Shown in pieces: positions 51,637 through 63,886 of a stretch of DNA of 64,000 bases. The notes beneath the pieces were generated by a model. It was not told the origin of the DNA, made no database searches, and was given only the letters and a program-made list of their open reading frames with translations. A program made the position numbers and the translations under genes. Origin of the DNA: Brevundimonas sp. (GTDB lineage: Bacteria > Pseudomonadota > Alphaproteobacteria > Caulobacterales > Caulobacteraceae); NCBI RefSeq assembly GCF_027487935.1, contig NZ_JAIYCP010000030.1, positions 41,570 through 105,569 of the forward strand, given 5' to 3'. Numbering within the stretch: position 1 is the stretch's first letter; each line of letters starts with the position of its first letter.

Positions 51637-52794
51637 TTGAGCCTGACGCTCGACCTTTCCCGCACGTCCGCCGCCAAGCCGGCGGCCCTCGTCAACCTCT
51701 CCGGTCTGACGCGCGCGGGCCTGCGTCAAGCATTGATCGACGCCGACATCTGCCCGCCGGAAAAGGCCAAGATGCGCGCCTCGCAGGTCTGGGGCTGGAT
51801 CCACCATTTCGGCGTTACCGACTTCGCCGCCATGAGCAATGTGGCCAAGGATACCCAGGCGAAACTGGCCGCCGCCTTCACCCTGGCCCGGCCCGAGATC
51901 GTCGAACGCCAGGTCTCGCAGGACGGCACCCGCAAATGGCTGATCCGCACCGCGCCGGGTATCGAGATCGAAACCGTCTACATCCCGGACGTCGGCCGCG
52001 CCGGGGCCCTGTGCGTGTCCTCGCAGGTCGGCTGCACCCTGAACTGCACCTTCTGCCACACCGGCACCCAGAAGCTGGTCCGCAACCTGACCGCCGCCGA
52101 GATCGTGGCCCAGGTCCAGGTGGCCCGCGACGACCTCGAGGAGTGGCCGTCGCCCAAGGAAGACCGTCGCCTGTCGAACATCGTCTTCATGGGCATGGGC
52201 GAGCCACTCTACAATCTGGACCATGTCGCCGACGCCATCGACATCATCTCGGACAATGAGGGCATCGCCCTGTCGCGGCGGCGGATCACTGTCTCGACCT
52301 CGGGCGTGGTGCCGATGCTGGAGCCGCTGGGTACCCGCACCCAGGCCATGCTGGCGATCAGCCTGCACGCCACCAACGACCCCCTGCGCGACGTGCTGGT
52401 GCCGCTGAACAGGAAATACGACCTGGCCGAGCTGATGGCGGGCATCCGCGCCTATCCGGGCATCTCCAATGCCCGGCGGGTGACCTTCGAATACGTCATG
52501 CTGAAGGGCGTCAACGACAGCCCCGAAGAGGCCAGCGCCCTGGTCAAGCTGATCGAGGGCATTCCGGCCAAGGTCAATCTGATCCCGTTCAACCCCTGGC
52601 CCGGCACGGACTATGAGTGTTCGGACTGGAAGACGATCGAGCGGTTTGCGGCCATCCTCAACAAGGCCGGCTATGCCAGCCCGATCCGCACCCCCCGCGG
52701 CCGCGACATCCTCGCCGCCTGCGGCCAGCTCAAGTCCGAAAGCGAAAAGGTCCGGGCCTCGGTGGCACGCAAGGCGGCGGCGGAAGCCGCCTGA
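51637..52794 (+). CDS. rlmN: 23S rRNA/tRNA m2A methyltransferase RlmN
   Basis: A radical-SAM enzyme that methylates A2503 of 23S rRNA and A37 of some tRNAs. It has 385 residues. The cluster motif is [15 protein letters not shown] (CxxxCxxC) near residue 130. The methyl-carrying Cys should be the one in ILAACGQL near the C-terminus. [14 protein letters not shown] and STSGVVPML are family-specific. The start is TTG (TTGAGCCTG). An element of type G follows immediately. Confidence 0.96.
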   Translation: MSLTLDLSRTSAAKPAALVNLSGLTRAGLRQALIDADICPPEKAKMRASQVWGWIHHFGVTDFAAMSNVAKDTQAKLAAAFTLARPEIVERQVSQDGTRKWLIRTAPGIEIETVYIPDVGRAGALCVSSQVGCTLNCTFCHTGTQKLVRNLTAAEIVAQVQVARDDLEEWPSPKEDRRLSNIVFMGMGEPLYNLDHVADAIDIISDNEGIALSRRRITVSTSGVVPMLEPLGTRTQAMLAISLHATNDPLRDVLVPLNRKYDLAELMAGIRAYPGISNARRVTFEYVMLKGVNDSPEEASALVKLIEGIPAKVNLIPFNPWPGTDYECSDWKTIERFAAILNKAGYASPIRTPRGRDILAACGQLKSESEKVRASVARKAAAEAA

Positions 52795-52918
52795 AGGGAG
52801 TGGCTAGTGGTTAGTGGTTAGTGATTGCCGCTGCTCTGACGGCGGAAGGGCGGCGCGGTCCGCGCGGCTGCGCAACCGCCGGCCAGCCACTAACCACTAA
52901 CCACTAGCCACTCCTTCC
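52793..52918. repeat. Heptad-repeat inverted element G
   Basis: The left arm, GAAGGGAGTGGCTAGTGGTT and on, begins in the rlmN stop codon. The right arm (to 52918), read on the minus strand, is GAAGGAGTGGCTAGTGGTTA and on. Both are TTAGTGG-type heptads and differ at only a few positions over about 33 bp. The core is GC-rich with its own stem. It is the best-preserved of the heptad elements. Confidence 0.82.
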
Positions 52919-53010
52919 GACACACTTCTTCACCAACTGTGTCCTGGCTCCTCTTGCGGATTGGGGCGAAAACCGGGCAATCGTTCCGGGGCTCTTGCAA
53001 CCGGACAATC

Positions 53011-53454
53011 ATGGACTCCTCGTCCCTCACCACCCTGCTCGAAAGCGCCGAGGTCCAGGCCTTTGCGACCGGGTTTCCAACGACCCTGGCGCACCTGGGC
53101 GTGACGCTGGCCCTGCTGGCTGCGGGCGCGACGCTCTACGCCCTGTTTACGCCGTGGAGGGAGATATCCCTGATCCGCGACGGCAATGCCGCGGCGGCCG
53201 TAGCCTTTTCCGGCGTGCTCCTGGGCCTGGCGATCCCGCTGGCGGTCAGCCTCAGCGTCTCGACCTCGATCAAGGATATCGTCCTGTGGGGCGTCGCGAC
53301 CGTGGTGCTGCAACTGCTGGCGTTTCGGCTGGTCGACATGCTCCTGACCGGCCTGCCCCAGCGAATCCGCGAGGGTGAGATCGCGGCGGCCGTTCTCCTG
53401 GTCGGTGCCAAGCTCGCGACCGCCCTGATCCTCGCCGCCGCCCTGACGGGATAG
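53011..53454 (+). CDS. DUF350 membrane protein
   Basis: A 147-residue integral membrane protein from the ATG at 53011. Four hydrophobic helices are seen, with LYALFTPWREISLIRDGNAA, AAVAFSGVLLGLAIPLAVSL and a second half GEIAAAVLLVGAKLATALIL. This internal similarity (R-x-G-[NE]-x-A-A-A) is the DUF350 (YjfL) pattern of two tandem units. Function is unknown. An in-frame upstream start at 52939 adds 24 residues and is less likely. Confidence 0.87.
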   Translation: MDSSSLTTLLESAEVQAFATGFPTTLAHLGVTLALLAAGATLYALFTPWREISLIRDGNAAAAVAFSGVLLGLAIPLAVSLSVSTSIKDIVLWGVATVVLQLLAFRLVDMLLTGLPQRIREGEIAAAVLLVGAKLATALILAAALTG

Positions 53455-53463
53455 GGTTGCCGG

Positions 53464-53580
53464 ATGAGGGAGATGGGTCGCGTGCGCAGAGCGGAGAGGT
53501 CCGGAGCGACGATCATGCCTGCTTCGCCCCAACCCGATGACCGGGCCACCCGCACCCTGGCTTTCGACCCTCGAAGCTGA
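53464..53580 (+). CDS. Possible leader ORF before the protease gene
   Basis: A 38-codon frame ends in TGATG, so its stop overlaps the start of the protease gene. It contains several in-frame ATG codons (53464, 53473, 53515). The last 21 residues are MPASPQPDDRATRTLAFDPR and S. Nothing like it is known to me. The coupling suggests a leader or a chance frame; codon use gives no clear answer. Confidence 0.25.
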   Translation: MREMGRVRRAERSGATIMPASPQPDDRATRTLAFDPRS

Positions 53581-54401
53581 TGCGTATTCCCGACTGGATC
53601 CTCTATTCCGCAGTCGTCGCGGCCCTCGTCATCTGGTCCTTGCGGCTGAGGGAGAATGCTGACGCGCCTCCGGCACCGCCTCCGCCGGACGAGGTCGAGG
53701 GTGCGCTGCTGGGTCCGATCACCCCGTTCGATCCGGCCGTCACGGTCAATGCGCCGGATATTCCCTTCCAGCCCAGCTCGGGAACGGCCTTTTCGATCTC
53801 GCGTGACGGCTATTGGGTGACCGCCCGCCATGTGGTCGAGGGCTGCCGTCGCCCGGCCATTCTGGTCGGCGGCGGCCGGGCCGTCGCCGCCGATGTCCGG
53901 CTGGCCTCCCGCGCCGACATTGCGGTCCTGCTGACCCGTGGCGGACCCGACGCTGTCCCGGTGCTGGCCACGCATGAGCTGCGCTCCGGCCAGCGGGGGT
54001 TCCATCCGGGCTTCCCCCAGGCGCAGGCCGGCGAGGTCGCCTCCCGCCTGCTCGGCCGCGAGACGCTGCAGGTCCGGGGTCGGGGACAGCGTGACGAGCC
54101 GGTGCTGGCCTGGGCCGAGGTCGGCCGTACCGACGGCCTGGGCGGCACCCTGGCCGGCCTGTCCGGTGCGCCGGTTCTGGACCGTCAGGGCCGGGCCATC
54201 GGGGTGACCATCGCCGAAAGCCCGCGACGGGGCCGGATCTACACCACCGCGCCCGACACCTTCGGCCCCGCGATCCGGGGCGTGCAGAAGGCCGACGAGC
54301 CCCTGACCCGGCGTTTCATCACGGTCGATAACTACGGCCTCGTCGCCGACGACCTGCGCCGCGAGCTCCGGGTGGCCCAGGTCGTTTGCCTGGCGGTCTG
54401 A
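53580..54401 (+). CDS. Trypsin-like serine protease, membrane-anchored
   Basis: A 273-residue S1/HtrA-like protease without a PDZ domain. The N-terminal segment ILYSAVVAALVIWSLRLREN is a membrane anchor, so the catalytic domain lies in the periplasm. The triad is visible: His in YWVTARHVVEGC, Asp in SRADIAVLLTR and Ser in LAGLSGAPVLDRQG. The linker after the anchor is proline-rich (APPAPPPPDEVEG). It is convergent with the M16 peptidase gene, 3 bp apart. Possibly a quality-control protease. Confidence 0.86.
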   Translation: MRIPDWILYSAVVAALVIWSLRLRENADAPPAPPPPDEVEGALLGPITPFDPAVTVNAPDIPFQPSSGTAFSISRDGYWVTARHVVEGCRRPAILVGGGRAVAADVRLASRADIAVLLTRGGPDAVPVLATHELRSGQRGFHPGFPQAQAGEVASRLLGRETLQVRGRGQRDEPVLAWAEVGRTDGLGGTLAGLSGAPVLDRQGRAIGVTIAESPRRGRIYTTAPDTFGPAIRGVQKADEPLTRRFITVDNYGLVADDLRRELRVAQVVCLAV

Positions 54402-54404
54402 GCC

Positions 54405-57290
54405 CTACTGCAGGGTTGCCGAGTCGAGGTTCAGCCCGGTCAGGGGAATAACCTCGACGTTCGGATAACTGGCCCGCAGCGCCTCGATGAAGGTGGCGGC
54501 ATCGCCCACGATCACCAGGCTGGCTTCGGACGCCGGCAGGTGTTCGGCGAAGGCGGCCTGGACCTGTTCGGGGGTGATCGCCCGCACCCGGCCCGCATAG
54601 GCCGCCAGATCGCTCATGGGCAGGTCGTAGAGCGCCAGACCGGCGACCAGGGACCCCAGGCCGTCGACCGTCTCCAGCGAACTGCCGAAGGCGCCGGTCA
54701 GGATGGCCTGACGGGTGGTCATTTCGCTCCCGGTCGGCAGGGTCGTGGCCAGCCGGGTCAGTTCGGCCAGGATCAGGCCGGCGACCTCGACGGCCGCATC
54801 ATTACGGGTCTGGGCCGAGGCGGTGAAGGCCCCGGTATCCAGCCGCACGCCCAGGCCAGAACGGGTGCCGTAGCTGAGGCCGCGCTTGATGCGGATCTCC
54901 TGGTTGAGGCGCGAGGTGAAGCTGCCGCCCAGCAGGGTGTTGCCCAGGGTCAGGGGGAAATAGTCCGCATTATCGCGCGCGATGCTGCGCCGGGCGACGA
55001 ATACGGCGGCCTGACCGGCACCGGGCTGGTCGATGACCACCACGCGGGGCGGTGGCGCCGCGCCGGCGCGGGCCGCGATTGCGGGGGCGGCCGCCGAGGC
55101 ATTCCAGTCCCCGAAAGTCTGTTCGGCCAGGGCGCGGGCCTGATCGGCGGTGATGTCGCCCGAGAAGACCAGCTTGGCTCCGACGGGCGAATAGCGGCCG
55201 GTGTGGAAGGCGACCACATCCTCGCGGGTCAGGGCCGGCAGGGAGCTCAGCGTCCCTCCGCCGGGTGCGCCATAGGGCGCATCGCCATAGACCACACGCG
55301 CCACGGCGGCCGACCCGACCGGGCCGGGCGAGCTGAGCTGGATGCGCAGACCGTCCAGCGCCTGATCGCGCTGGCGCTCGAGTTCCTCTCCGGCAAAGTC
55401 GGGGCGGCGGGCCAGGTCGGCGAGGATCTCCATCGCCTGCGGGAAGACGTCGGCCGGGGCATTGGCGTAGATGGTGGTGAAGTCCGCGCCCGAGGAGGCG
55501 CCGATGTCGGCCCCCAGCTGCTCGATCTGCGCCGCGATCTCGGGAGCCGACCGGCCGTCCGCGCCCTGGGTCAGCAGGGCGGCGGTCATATTGGCCACCC
55601 CCGCCTTGCCCGAGGGGTCATGGGCTGAACCGGCGGGCAGGCTGAGGCGGGCCGAGACCAGCGGCAGGCCCGGCTTGCGGGCGACGAAGACCTCCAGACC
55701 GTTGGCCAGGGTGAAGGACTGGATGGCCGGGGTGGCCGGCTCGACGGCGGCACCGGGCTGCGGCAGGGGCTCGCGCTGGTCCTCGGGCAGCAGTTCGAAG
55801 ATCCGGCCGACCGGTGCCAGGTCGGCGACCGTGACCGGGGCCGTGACATTGACGGCCTGCACGGTCGCGGGGTTGGCGTAATCGGCGTTCAGATAGCGGA
55901 TGGCGATGCTGCGCTGGTCCGTCAGATAGCGTCGCGCCACCCGCTGGATGTCGGCGGCGGTCACGCCCTGGAGGTCGGCGATCTCGCGGTCGGCCGCCGC
56001 GGCGTTTCCGGTGTTGATCAGTGACCAGCCCAGCGCATTGGCGCGGTCCTCGACCGTCTCGCGCTGGCGCAGGGCCGAGGCGACGAGTTCGTTTTTGGCC
56101 TCGGCCAGTTCGGCTTCGGTGACCGGCGCGTCACGCAGGCGGGCCGCTTCGGCGCGCAGGGCCGCCAGGCCTTCCTCGGGCGTCCGGCCTTCAGCCATGA
56201 TGGCATAGGCGGTCAGGGCCCCGGCCTGCTGGCTGGCGTCCAGACTCGAACTGGTCTGGGCCGTCAGCTGCTGATCATAAACCAGCGACCGGTACAGGCG
56301 GCTGGACTCCCCGGTCGACAATATGCCGTCCAGCACGGTCAGGGCCGCCCGGTCGGGATGGTCATAGCGTACGGTCGGCCAGGCCAGCACCACGGCGGGC
56401 AGGGGCACGTTCGGGGCGTGGAAGGTGGCCTCGCGCGGGCCGGTCGGCTCGGGCTCGCGCACATCATTGGCGGGCAGGGCGCGGTCCGGATTGGTCAGGG
56501 GTCCGAAATAGCGGTCGATCCAGCCGTCCAGCTGACCCTGGTCGAAATTGCCCGACACGATCAGATAGGCATTGTCCGGGCGATAGTAGGTGGCGTGGAA
56601 GCGGCGCACGTCCTCGATGGTCGCGGCGTCGAGGTCCTCGATCGAGCCGATGGTCGAGCGGCGGTAGGGATGGTCCTGATAGACGGTCGCCGGCACGAAC
56701 AGGCTGAACAGCCGGCCATAGGGGCTGGCCAGAACGCCCTGGCGGTACTCCTCCTTGACCACGTCGCGCTCGCTCTCGAACACGGCTTCATTGACCACCA
56801 GCGACCCCAGCCGGTCGGCCTCGGCGAAGATCAGCCGTTCAAGGTGATTGGCCGGCACGGTCTCGTGATAGGCGGTGACATCGTCCGAGGTGAAGGCATT
56901 GTTGTTGCCGCCCACGTCCTCGGTCAGCCGGTCAAAGGTCTCGTCCGGGAAATTCTCGGTCGCCTTGAACATCAGATGTTCGAACAGGTGGGCGAAGCCC
57001 GAGCGGTCCTGCGGATCGTCCTTGGAGCCGACCTTGTACCAGACCTGGACGGTGACGTTCGAGGTCGAGGTGTCCCGCGCCGTGAAGACCCGGAGGCCGT
57101 TCGCCAGGGTCCGCTCCTGGAAGCCCAGCGGCGGGACGACGACCGCGTCGGCCGTTTCACTGGCCTGCCCCATCTCACTGACCGCCGCCGCAGGCCCGGC
57201 CGCATTCGAGCCATCTCCGACGGAGGCGCAGGCGGGCAGTGCCATCATCAGGGCGGCGATCGAGGCGGCGGCGAACAGGCGGGACTTCAT
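54405..57290 (-). CDS. M16 family zinc peptidase, two-domain, lipoprotein
   Basis: A 961-residue protein with two M16 halves. The N-terminal signal MKSRLFAAASIAALMMALPA is followed by the lipobox Cys (LPAC). The active zinc motif is in FAHLFEHLMFKATENF (HxxEH) at about residue 110, with the third ligand Glu in VFESERDVVKEEYRQG. The second half lacks the motif, as is usual. Similar pairs process peptides in the periplasm. The frame extends to 57359 but the ATG at 57290 precedes a good signal. Confidence 0.92.
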   Translation of the reverse strand: MKSRLFAAASIAALMMALPACASVGDGSNAAGPAAAVSEMGQASETADAVVVPPLGFQERTLANGLRVFTARDTSTSNVTVQVWYKVGSKDDPQDRSGFAHLFEHLMFKATENFPDETFDRLTEDVGGNNNAFTSDDVTAYHETVPANHLERLIFAEADRLGSLVVNEAVFESERDVVKEEYRQGVLASPYGRLFSLFVPATVYQDHPYRRSTIGSIEDLDAATIEDVRRFHATYYRPDNAYLIVSGNFDQGQLDGWIDRYFGPLTNPDRALPANDVREPEPTGPREATFHAPNVPLPAVVLAWPTVRYDHPDRAALTVLDGILSTGESSRLYRSLVYDQQLTAQTSSSLDASQQAGALTAYAIMAEGRTPEEGLAALRAEAARLRDAPVTEAELAEAKNELVASALRQRETVEDRANALGWSLINTGNAAAADREIADLQGVTAADIQRVARRYLTDQRSIAIRYLNADYANPATVQAVNVTAPVTVADLAPVGRIFELLPEDQREPLPQPGAAVEPATPAIQSFTLANGLEVFVARKPGLPLVSARLSLPAGSAHDPSGKAGVANMTAALLTQGADGRSAPEIAAQIEQLGADIGASSGADFTTIYANAPADVFPQAMEILADLARRPDFAGEELERQRDQALDGLRIQLSSPGPVGSAAVARVVYGDAPYGAPGGGTLSSLPALTREDVVAFHTGRYSPVGAKLVFSGDITADQARALAEQTFGDWNASAAAPAIAARAGAAPPPRVVVIDQPGAGQAAVFVARRSIARDNADYFPLTLGNTLLGGSFTSRLNQEIRIKRGLSYGTRSGLGVRLDTGAFTASAQTRNDAAVEVAGLILAELTRLATTLPTGSEMTTRQAILTGAFGSSLETVDGLGSLVAGLALYDLPMSDLAAYAGRVRAITPEQVQAAFAEHLPASEASLVIVGDAATFIEALRASYPNVEVIPLTGLNLDSATLQ

Positions 57291-57386
57291 GGGGCAGGGC
57301 TCCGGATCGCCCGGCATGTGCGGGCGCGCGAACCCTATCAGGGCCGAAATCCGGTGCACCTTACGGAGTCGTAATGAAGCGGACGC

Positions 57387-58283
57387 TCAGTCCTGCCTGA
57401 GGGCATCCGCCAGCAGCCTCGCCTCGGCCGACCGGCTCGAGCCGGCACGCCAGGCCACCACGATCTCGCGGCGAGGGGCACGGGCCGTGATCGGCCGGAC
57501 CACGACCCCGGGCAGGTCCGCCAGCCCGGCGCGCACCGCCATCTCGGGCAGGAAGCTGACGCCCAGCCCGGCCGAGACCATCTGCACCAGGGTGTGCAGG
57601 CTGGTTGCGGCGAAGACGTCCTCACCCCGCGGCGGCTCGATTCCGAACGCGGCCAGGGCATGGTCGCGCAGGCAGTGGCCGTCCTCCAGCAGGATCAGGT
57701 CCTCGGCCTTCAGCGACCCGGCCGGAATCGGCCCGGTTCCCGCCAGGGGGTGACCGGCGGGGGCTGCGGCCATGATTTCGTCATCGCCGATCCGGGCGTG
57801 GTCGATGCCCGGGGCTGAATAGGGCAGGGCGATCACCGCCGCGTCCAGCTGGCCCGACTTCAGCCCGGCGATCAGCCGCGGTGTCAGGTCCTCGCGTATG
57901 AACAGCCGCAGGGCCGGCCAGGCCGCCTTCACGCCCGGCAGTCTCGCGGGCAGGAGAAAGGGGGCGACCGTCGGGATCACGCCCAGCCGGAACCGGCCCG
58001 ACAGCGGCTTGCCCGCATTGCGCGCCGCCTCGACCAGGTCCTCGGTTCGGGCCAGGACGTCCTCGCCGCGTCGGACGGCCTCGGCCCCGACCGCGGTCAG
58101 CTGGATGTTGCCGCGGGTCCGCTCGACCACCGGCGCGCCGAGAATCTTCTCCAGCTCCTGAACCCCGGCCGACAGGGCCGGCTGGCTGACATGGGCCGCC
58201 TCTGCCGCGCGGCTGAACGAGGCATGCTCGGCCAGAAGCTTGAGATACTGGAGCTGTCGCAGGGTGGGGAGCACGGCCGACAT
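57387..58283 (-). CDS. oxyR: Hydrogen-peroxide regulator OxyR, lacks the second cysteine
   Basis: A LysR-type regulator of 298 residues. The HTH is LKLLAEHASFSRAAEAAHVS then QPALSAGVQELE. In E. coli OxyR the redox pair is Cys199 and Cys208; here LEDGHCLRDHALAAFGIEPP keeps the first (Cys204) but has Phe213 at the second position. I find no other Cys in the protein. OxyR identity is supported by this motif, by katG next door and by ATAG-N7-CTAT sites. How it is oxidised is therefore open; sulfenic acid or mixed disulfide are possible. Confidence 0.93.
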   Translation of the reverse strand: MSAVLPTLRQLQYLKLLAEHASFSRAAEAAHVSQPALSAGVQELEKILGAPVVERTRGNIQLTAVGAEAVRRGEDVLARTEDLVEAARNAGKPLSGRFRLGVIPTVAPFLLPARLPGVKAAWPALRLFIREDLTPRLIAGLKSGQLDAAVIALPYSAPGIDHARIGDDEIMAAAPAGHPLAGTGPIPAGSLKAEDLILLEDGHCLRDHALAAFGIEPPRGEDVFAATSLHTLVQMVSAGLGVSFLPEMAVRAGLADLPGVVVRPITARAPRREIVVAWRAGSSRSAEARLLADALRQD

Positions 58284-58298
58284 ATAGGCACCTGCTAT
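58284..58298. promoter_or_regulatory. OxyR half-site at the oxyR start
   Basis: ATAG (58284-58287), seven bases GCACCTG and CTAT (58295-58298) match the OxyR unit ATAG-N7-CTAT. It abuts the oxyR start codon, fitting autoregulation. The next unit at the expected spacing is not conserved. Confidence 0.55.
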
Positions 58299-58345
58299 CG
58301 TTTGGCCAAAGTCAATCAGACGGCCTTATGCCGTAAAGGGAAGCA

Positions 58346-58535
58346 GGTTCATCACAACGATCACAACGAAAGTCACAACGGGGTCCGGGGTAACGATCCC
58401 GGCGCTTGTCCAGGGCATGGATCAATCAAGGCGGCGAAGCCGCGATCTCATGACCCCGGAAGAAGCGGCGCTGGGTGATCCACCACCGCTCCCGTCGTGC
58501 TCGTTGTGCCTTCGTTGTGTCCGTCGTGATGAACC
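58346..58535. repeat. Inverted-repeat element D with 9-bp-type tandem arms
   Basis: A 190-bp element between katG and oxyR. The left end is GGTTCATCACAACGATCACA and the right end, on the minus strand, GGTTCATCACGACGGACACA, each continuing with CACAACG units. The core contains ATCAATCAAGGCGGCGAAGC and CGCGATC, closely like element A. No gene inside. Confidence 0.78.
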
Positions 58536-58577
58536 TTCCATTCAGCTCAGGCCGCCATACGCCCCGGATGCTCTCTC

Positions 58578-60836
<2,259 letters not shown>

Positions 60837-60862
60837 CTAGACCTTTCGCCTCCGGAGGGAAA

Positions 60863-60899
60863 ATCGATAAACCCTGTTTGCAGGAACAGAAAAATCTAT
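60863..60899. promoter_or_regulatory. OxyR-type site upstream of katG
   Basis: The four tetramers ATCG, CTGT, AACA and CTAT are each exactly 7 bp apart, matching the spacing of the OxyR consensus ATAG-N7-CTAT-N7-ATAG-N7-CTAT. Eleven of sixteen positions agree. It lies 78 bp upstream of the katG start. The spacing is stronger evidence than the base matches. Confidence 0.5.
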
Positions 60900-60911
60900 C
60901 GACGCGCCGGA

Positions 60912-61295
60912 TCAGGCCGCTGCGCCCTGCGTCATCAGGAAGGCATTCAGCTTATTGCCGTCCGGATCACGGAAATAGGCGGCATAGAAACTGTCCCCGC
61001 GCGGTCCGGGCGGGCCCTCACAGGTCCCGCCGTGGGCCAGGGCGATGTCATACAGCCGATGGACCTGTTCGCGTGAAGACGCCTCCAGCGCCACCATCAC
61101 CCCATTGCCGACGCTGGCCGCCTGGCCGTCGAACGGCTTCGTCAGCCCGATCCCGGCCCCGCCGCCCGGCGTGCCCCAGGCGATCGCCCCCGGCCACTCC
61201 ATCATCCGCGACGTTCCCAGTTCCGCCGCGACGGCGTCATAGAATTGGGCAGCCCGCTCGAGGTCATTCGTGCCCAGCGTCACATAGCCGATCAT
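60912..61295 (-). CDS. VOC (glyoxalase/bleomycin resistance) family protein
   Basis: A 127-residue VOC-fold protein. The N-terminus MIGYVTLGTNDLERAAQFYD is typical of the family, as is AAYFRDPDGNKLNAFLM, whose Glu metal ligand is replaced by Asn (DGNKLNAF). The first His ligand is also missing (YVTLG). It therefore may not be an enzyme of the classic glyoxalase type. It lies upstream of katG in the same direction; the spacer holds the OxyR-type site. Confidence 0.88.
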   Translation of the reverse strand: MIGYVTLGTNDLERAAQFYDAVAAELGTSRMMEWPGAIAWGTPGGGAGIGLTKPFDGQAASVGNGVMVALEASSREQVHRLYDIALAHGGTCEGPPGPRGDSFYAAYFRDPDGNKLNAFLMTQGAAA

Positions 61296-61354
61296 GTGGA
61301 AATCCTTCCTCTGGCTGATCCGTCAGCCCAACAAATACGAACAAAACCGGAACG

Positions 61355-62128
61355 TCAACTCTCCCCCAGCCACCGCATCCGGCAGGCCATCATCGCCGTC
61401 TCGCCCAGCCGGTCCACCAGTCGCCAGTTGACCACCGCCCCGATCGGGGCACCGACGACCGGGATCAGCTGGGCCAGTTTGGCCAGGTCGATGTAATCCC
61501 GGTACTCGATCTGGAAGCGCCGCCAGTCGTATTCGGTGATGGCGTCGGGCTGGTCGACGTCCGCGATCCAGCGCTCCAGCTCGGCCAGGGCCCCGGGCCG
61601 CCGCTGCGCGCTGGCGAAGGCCAGGTGGAAGATGTGCAGCAGGAACAGCCGCTCGCGTACCGTATCGCCGCCCCAGCCATAGGCGCCGACGACCTCGCCC
61701 AGCATCCGCACCTTGATCGCCATCAGGGCCGGGAAGTCCGCCGCCGCCAGCACGAAACCGCCCGCCCCTGCGACCCCGCCCTCGACGCTGGCGGTGGTGC
61801 GGTACGCCTTGATCCTGGCCCGCGCGCGCAACTCCCGCGCCGCCAGCGAGCCGTCCGCCATGGCCCGGGCCGGGATCAGGTCCGAGCCGAACAGGATTCC
61901 CTTCGTCATCGCCTCGACGCCCGAGGTGATGATGGCGTGGACCCGTTCGGGGATGATCCGGTTGATCCGGTCCTGGGTCCCGCGCGTGGCCCGGTCCCAC
62001 AGACCGGGCGGCTTCAGCACCTTCGCCCGCCAGGCCGCGACCTCGGCGCGCACCGTCGCCTCATCCACGACCGTGATCAGGTCGTCTGGCACGGCCTCGG
62101 GGGCGATGATTTCGGGCAGACTGGCCAT
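61355..62128 (-). CDS. EcsC family protein
   Basis: A 257-residue protein from the ATG at 62128. It matches the EcsC pattern: GLWDRATRGTQDRINRIIPE, GVEAMTKGILFGSDLIPARA, EGGVAGAGGFVLAAADFPAL and LIPVVGAPIGAVVNWRLVDR. Two hydrophobic segments (about 120-145 and 225-245) suggest membrane association. In Bacillus EcsC is linked to an ABC transporter; here no such genes are near. Function is unknown. The upstream ATG at 62218 is less likely. Confidence 0.9.
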   Translation of the reverse strand: MASLPEIIAPEAVPDDLITVVDEATVRAEVAAWRAKVLKPPGLWDRATRGTQDRINRIIPERVHAIITSGVEAMTKGILFGSDLIPARAMADGSLAARELRARARIKAYRTTASVEGGVAGAGGFVLAAADFPALMAIKVRMLGEVVGAYGWGGDTVRERLFLLHIFHLAFASAQRRPGALAELERWIADVDQPDAITEYDWRRFQIEYRDYIDLAKLAQLIPVVGAPIGAVVNWRLVDRLGETAMMACRMRWLGES

Positions 62129-62130
62129 GA

Positions 62131-63225
<1,095 letters not shown>

Positions 63226-63283
63226 GCCGCCATCGCGCGCGACGCGGTCGCTCGCTGCTTGAGCGCCTTGGAAGAAACGAAGG

Positions 63284-63311
63284 GGCCGCGGAGCGATCCG
63301 CGGCCTTTTTT
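63284..63311 (+). terminator. Rho-independent terminator of mdh
   Basis: GGCCGCGG (63284-63291), loop AGCGAT, CCGCGGCC (63298-63305) and TTTTTT (63306-63311). A perfect 8-bp stem with a T-tract, 58 bp after the mdh stop. Confidence 0.93.
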
Positions 63312-63315
63312 CCGG

Positions 63316-63819
63316 CTATTGGGCGGGCGCTGCCGCCAGCCCTTGGGCGAATGTCCGCAGCATCTGTAGCCAGATCACCGTCGGCTCCCGCAGCTGTTCG
63401 GTCCCGGTGTTGGTCAGGACGACATCGTACTGCACTACCGCGCCTGCCGCGCTCCCCGGCCCGGCCGGCATGAAGTAGGCCTTGAGGAAGCGGTTGTCGC
63501 GGTTCCAGGCGTTGATCTGGTCGGGGGTGATCGGGCCCGAGAAGATGGCGCTGTACTGGATGTCGTCGCACAGGCTCGGGCCGCAGGCGTAGAAGGTCAG
63601 GTTCCAGGGCAGGGGCTCGTCCGCAATGTGCAGACTGGTCACCCCGTCGCGCAGAACCGGTTCCCTGACATTGCCGCCCAGACCCGCCAGCCAGGCCTTG
63701 GCATCGGCGACCGAAACGCCTGTGGTCTGGACCACCGCCGGCGGCGGGGTCTGTGCCAGGGCCGCGCCGGGCAGGGCGACGGCAAGGGCCAGGGCGGAAA
63801 ACAGGACGGGCAGGCGCAT
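63316..63819 (-). CDS. Exported YbjN-domain protein
   Basis: A 167-residue protein with a Sec signal ending AALAQT. The domain contains VSVADAKAWLAGLGGNVREP, WNLTFYACGPSLCDDIQYSA and INAWNRDNRFLKAYFMP, the YbjN pattern. The two Cys in CGPSLC could pair. Related periplasmic YbjN proteins are common in Caulobacterales; function is unknown. It is convergent with mdh. Confidence 0.87.
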   Translation of the reverse strand: MRLPVLFSALALAVALPGAALAQTPPPAVVQTTGVSVADAKAWLAGLGGNVREPVLRDGVTSLHIADEPLPWNLTFYACGPSLCDDIQYSAIFSGPITPDQINAWNRDNRFLKAYFMPAGPGSAAGAVVQYDVVLTNTGTEQLREPTVIWLQMLRTFAQGLAAAPAQ

Positions 63820-63886
63820 GGGCGATCTCCAGGGACGGCCGAAGTTAGAGCGATCCGCCCGAGCGGAATTGTGGCACCAGTCTAGG

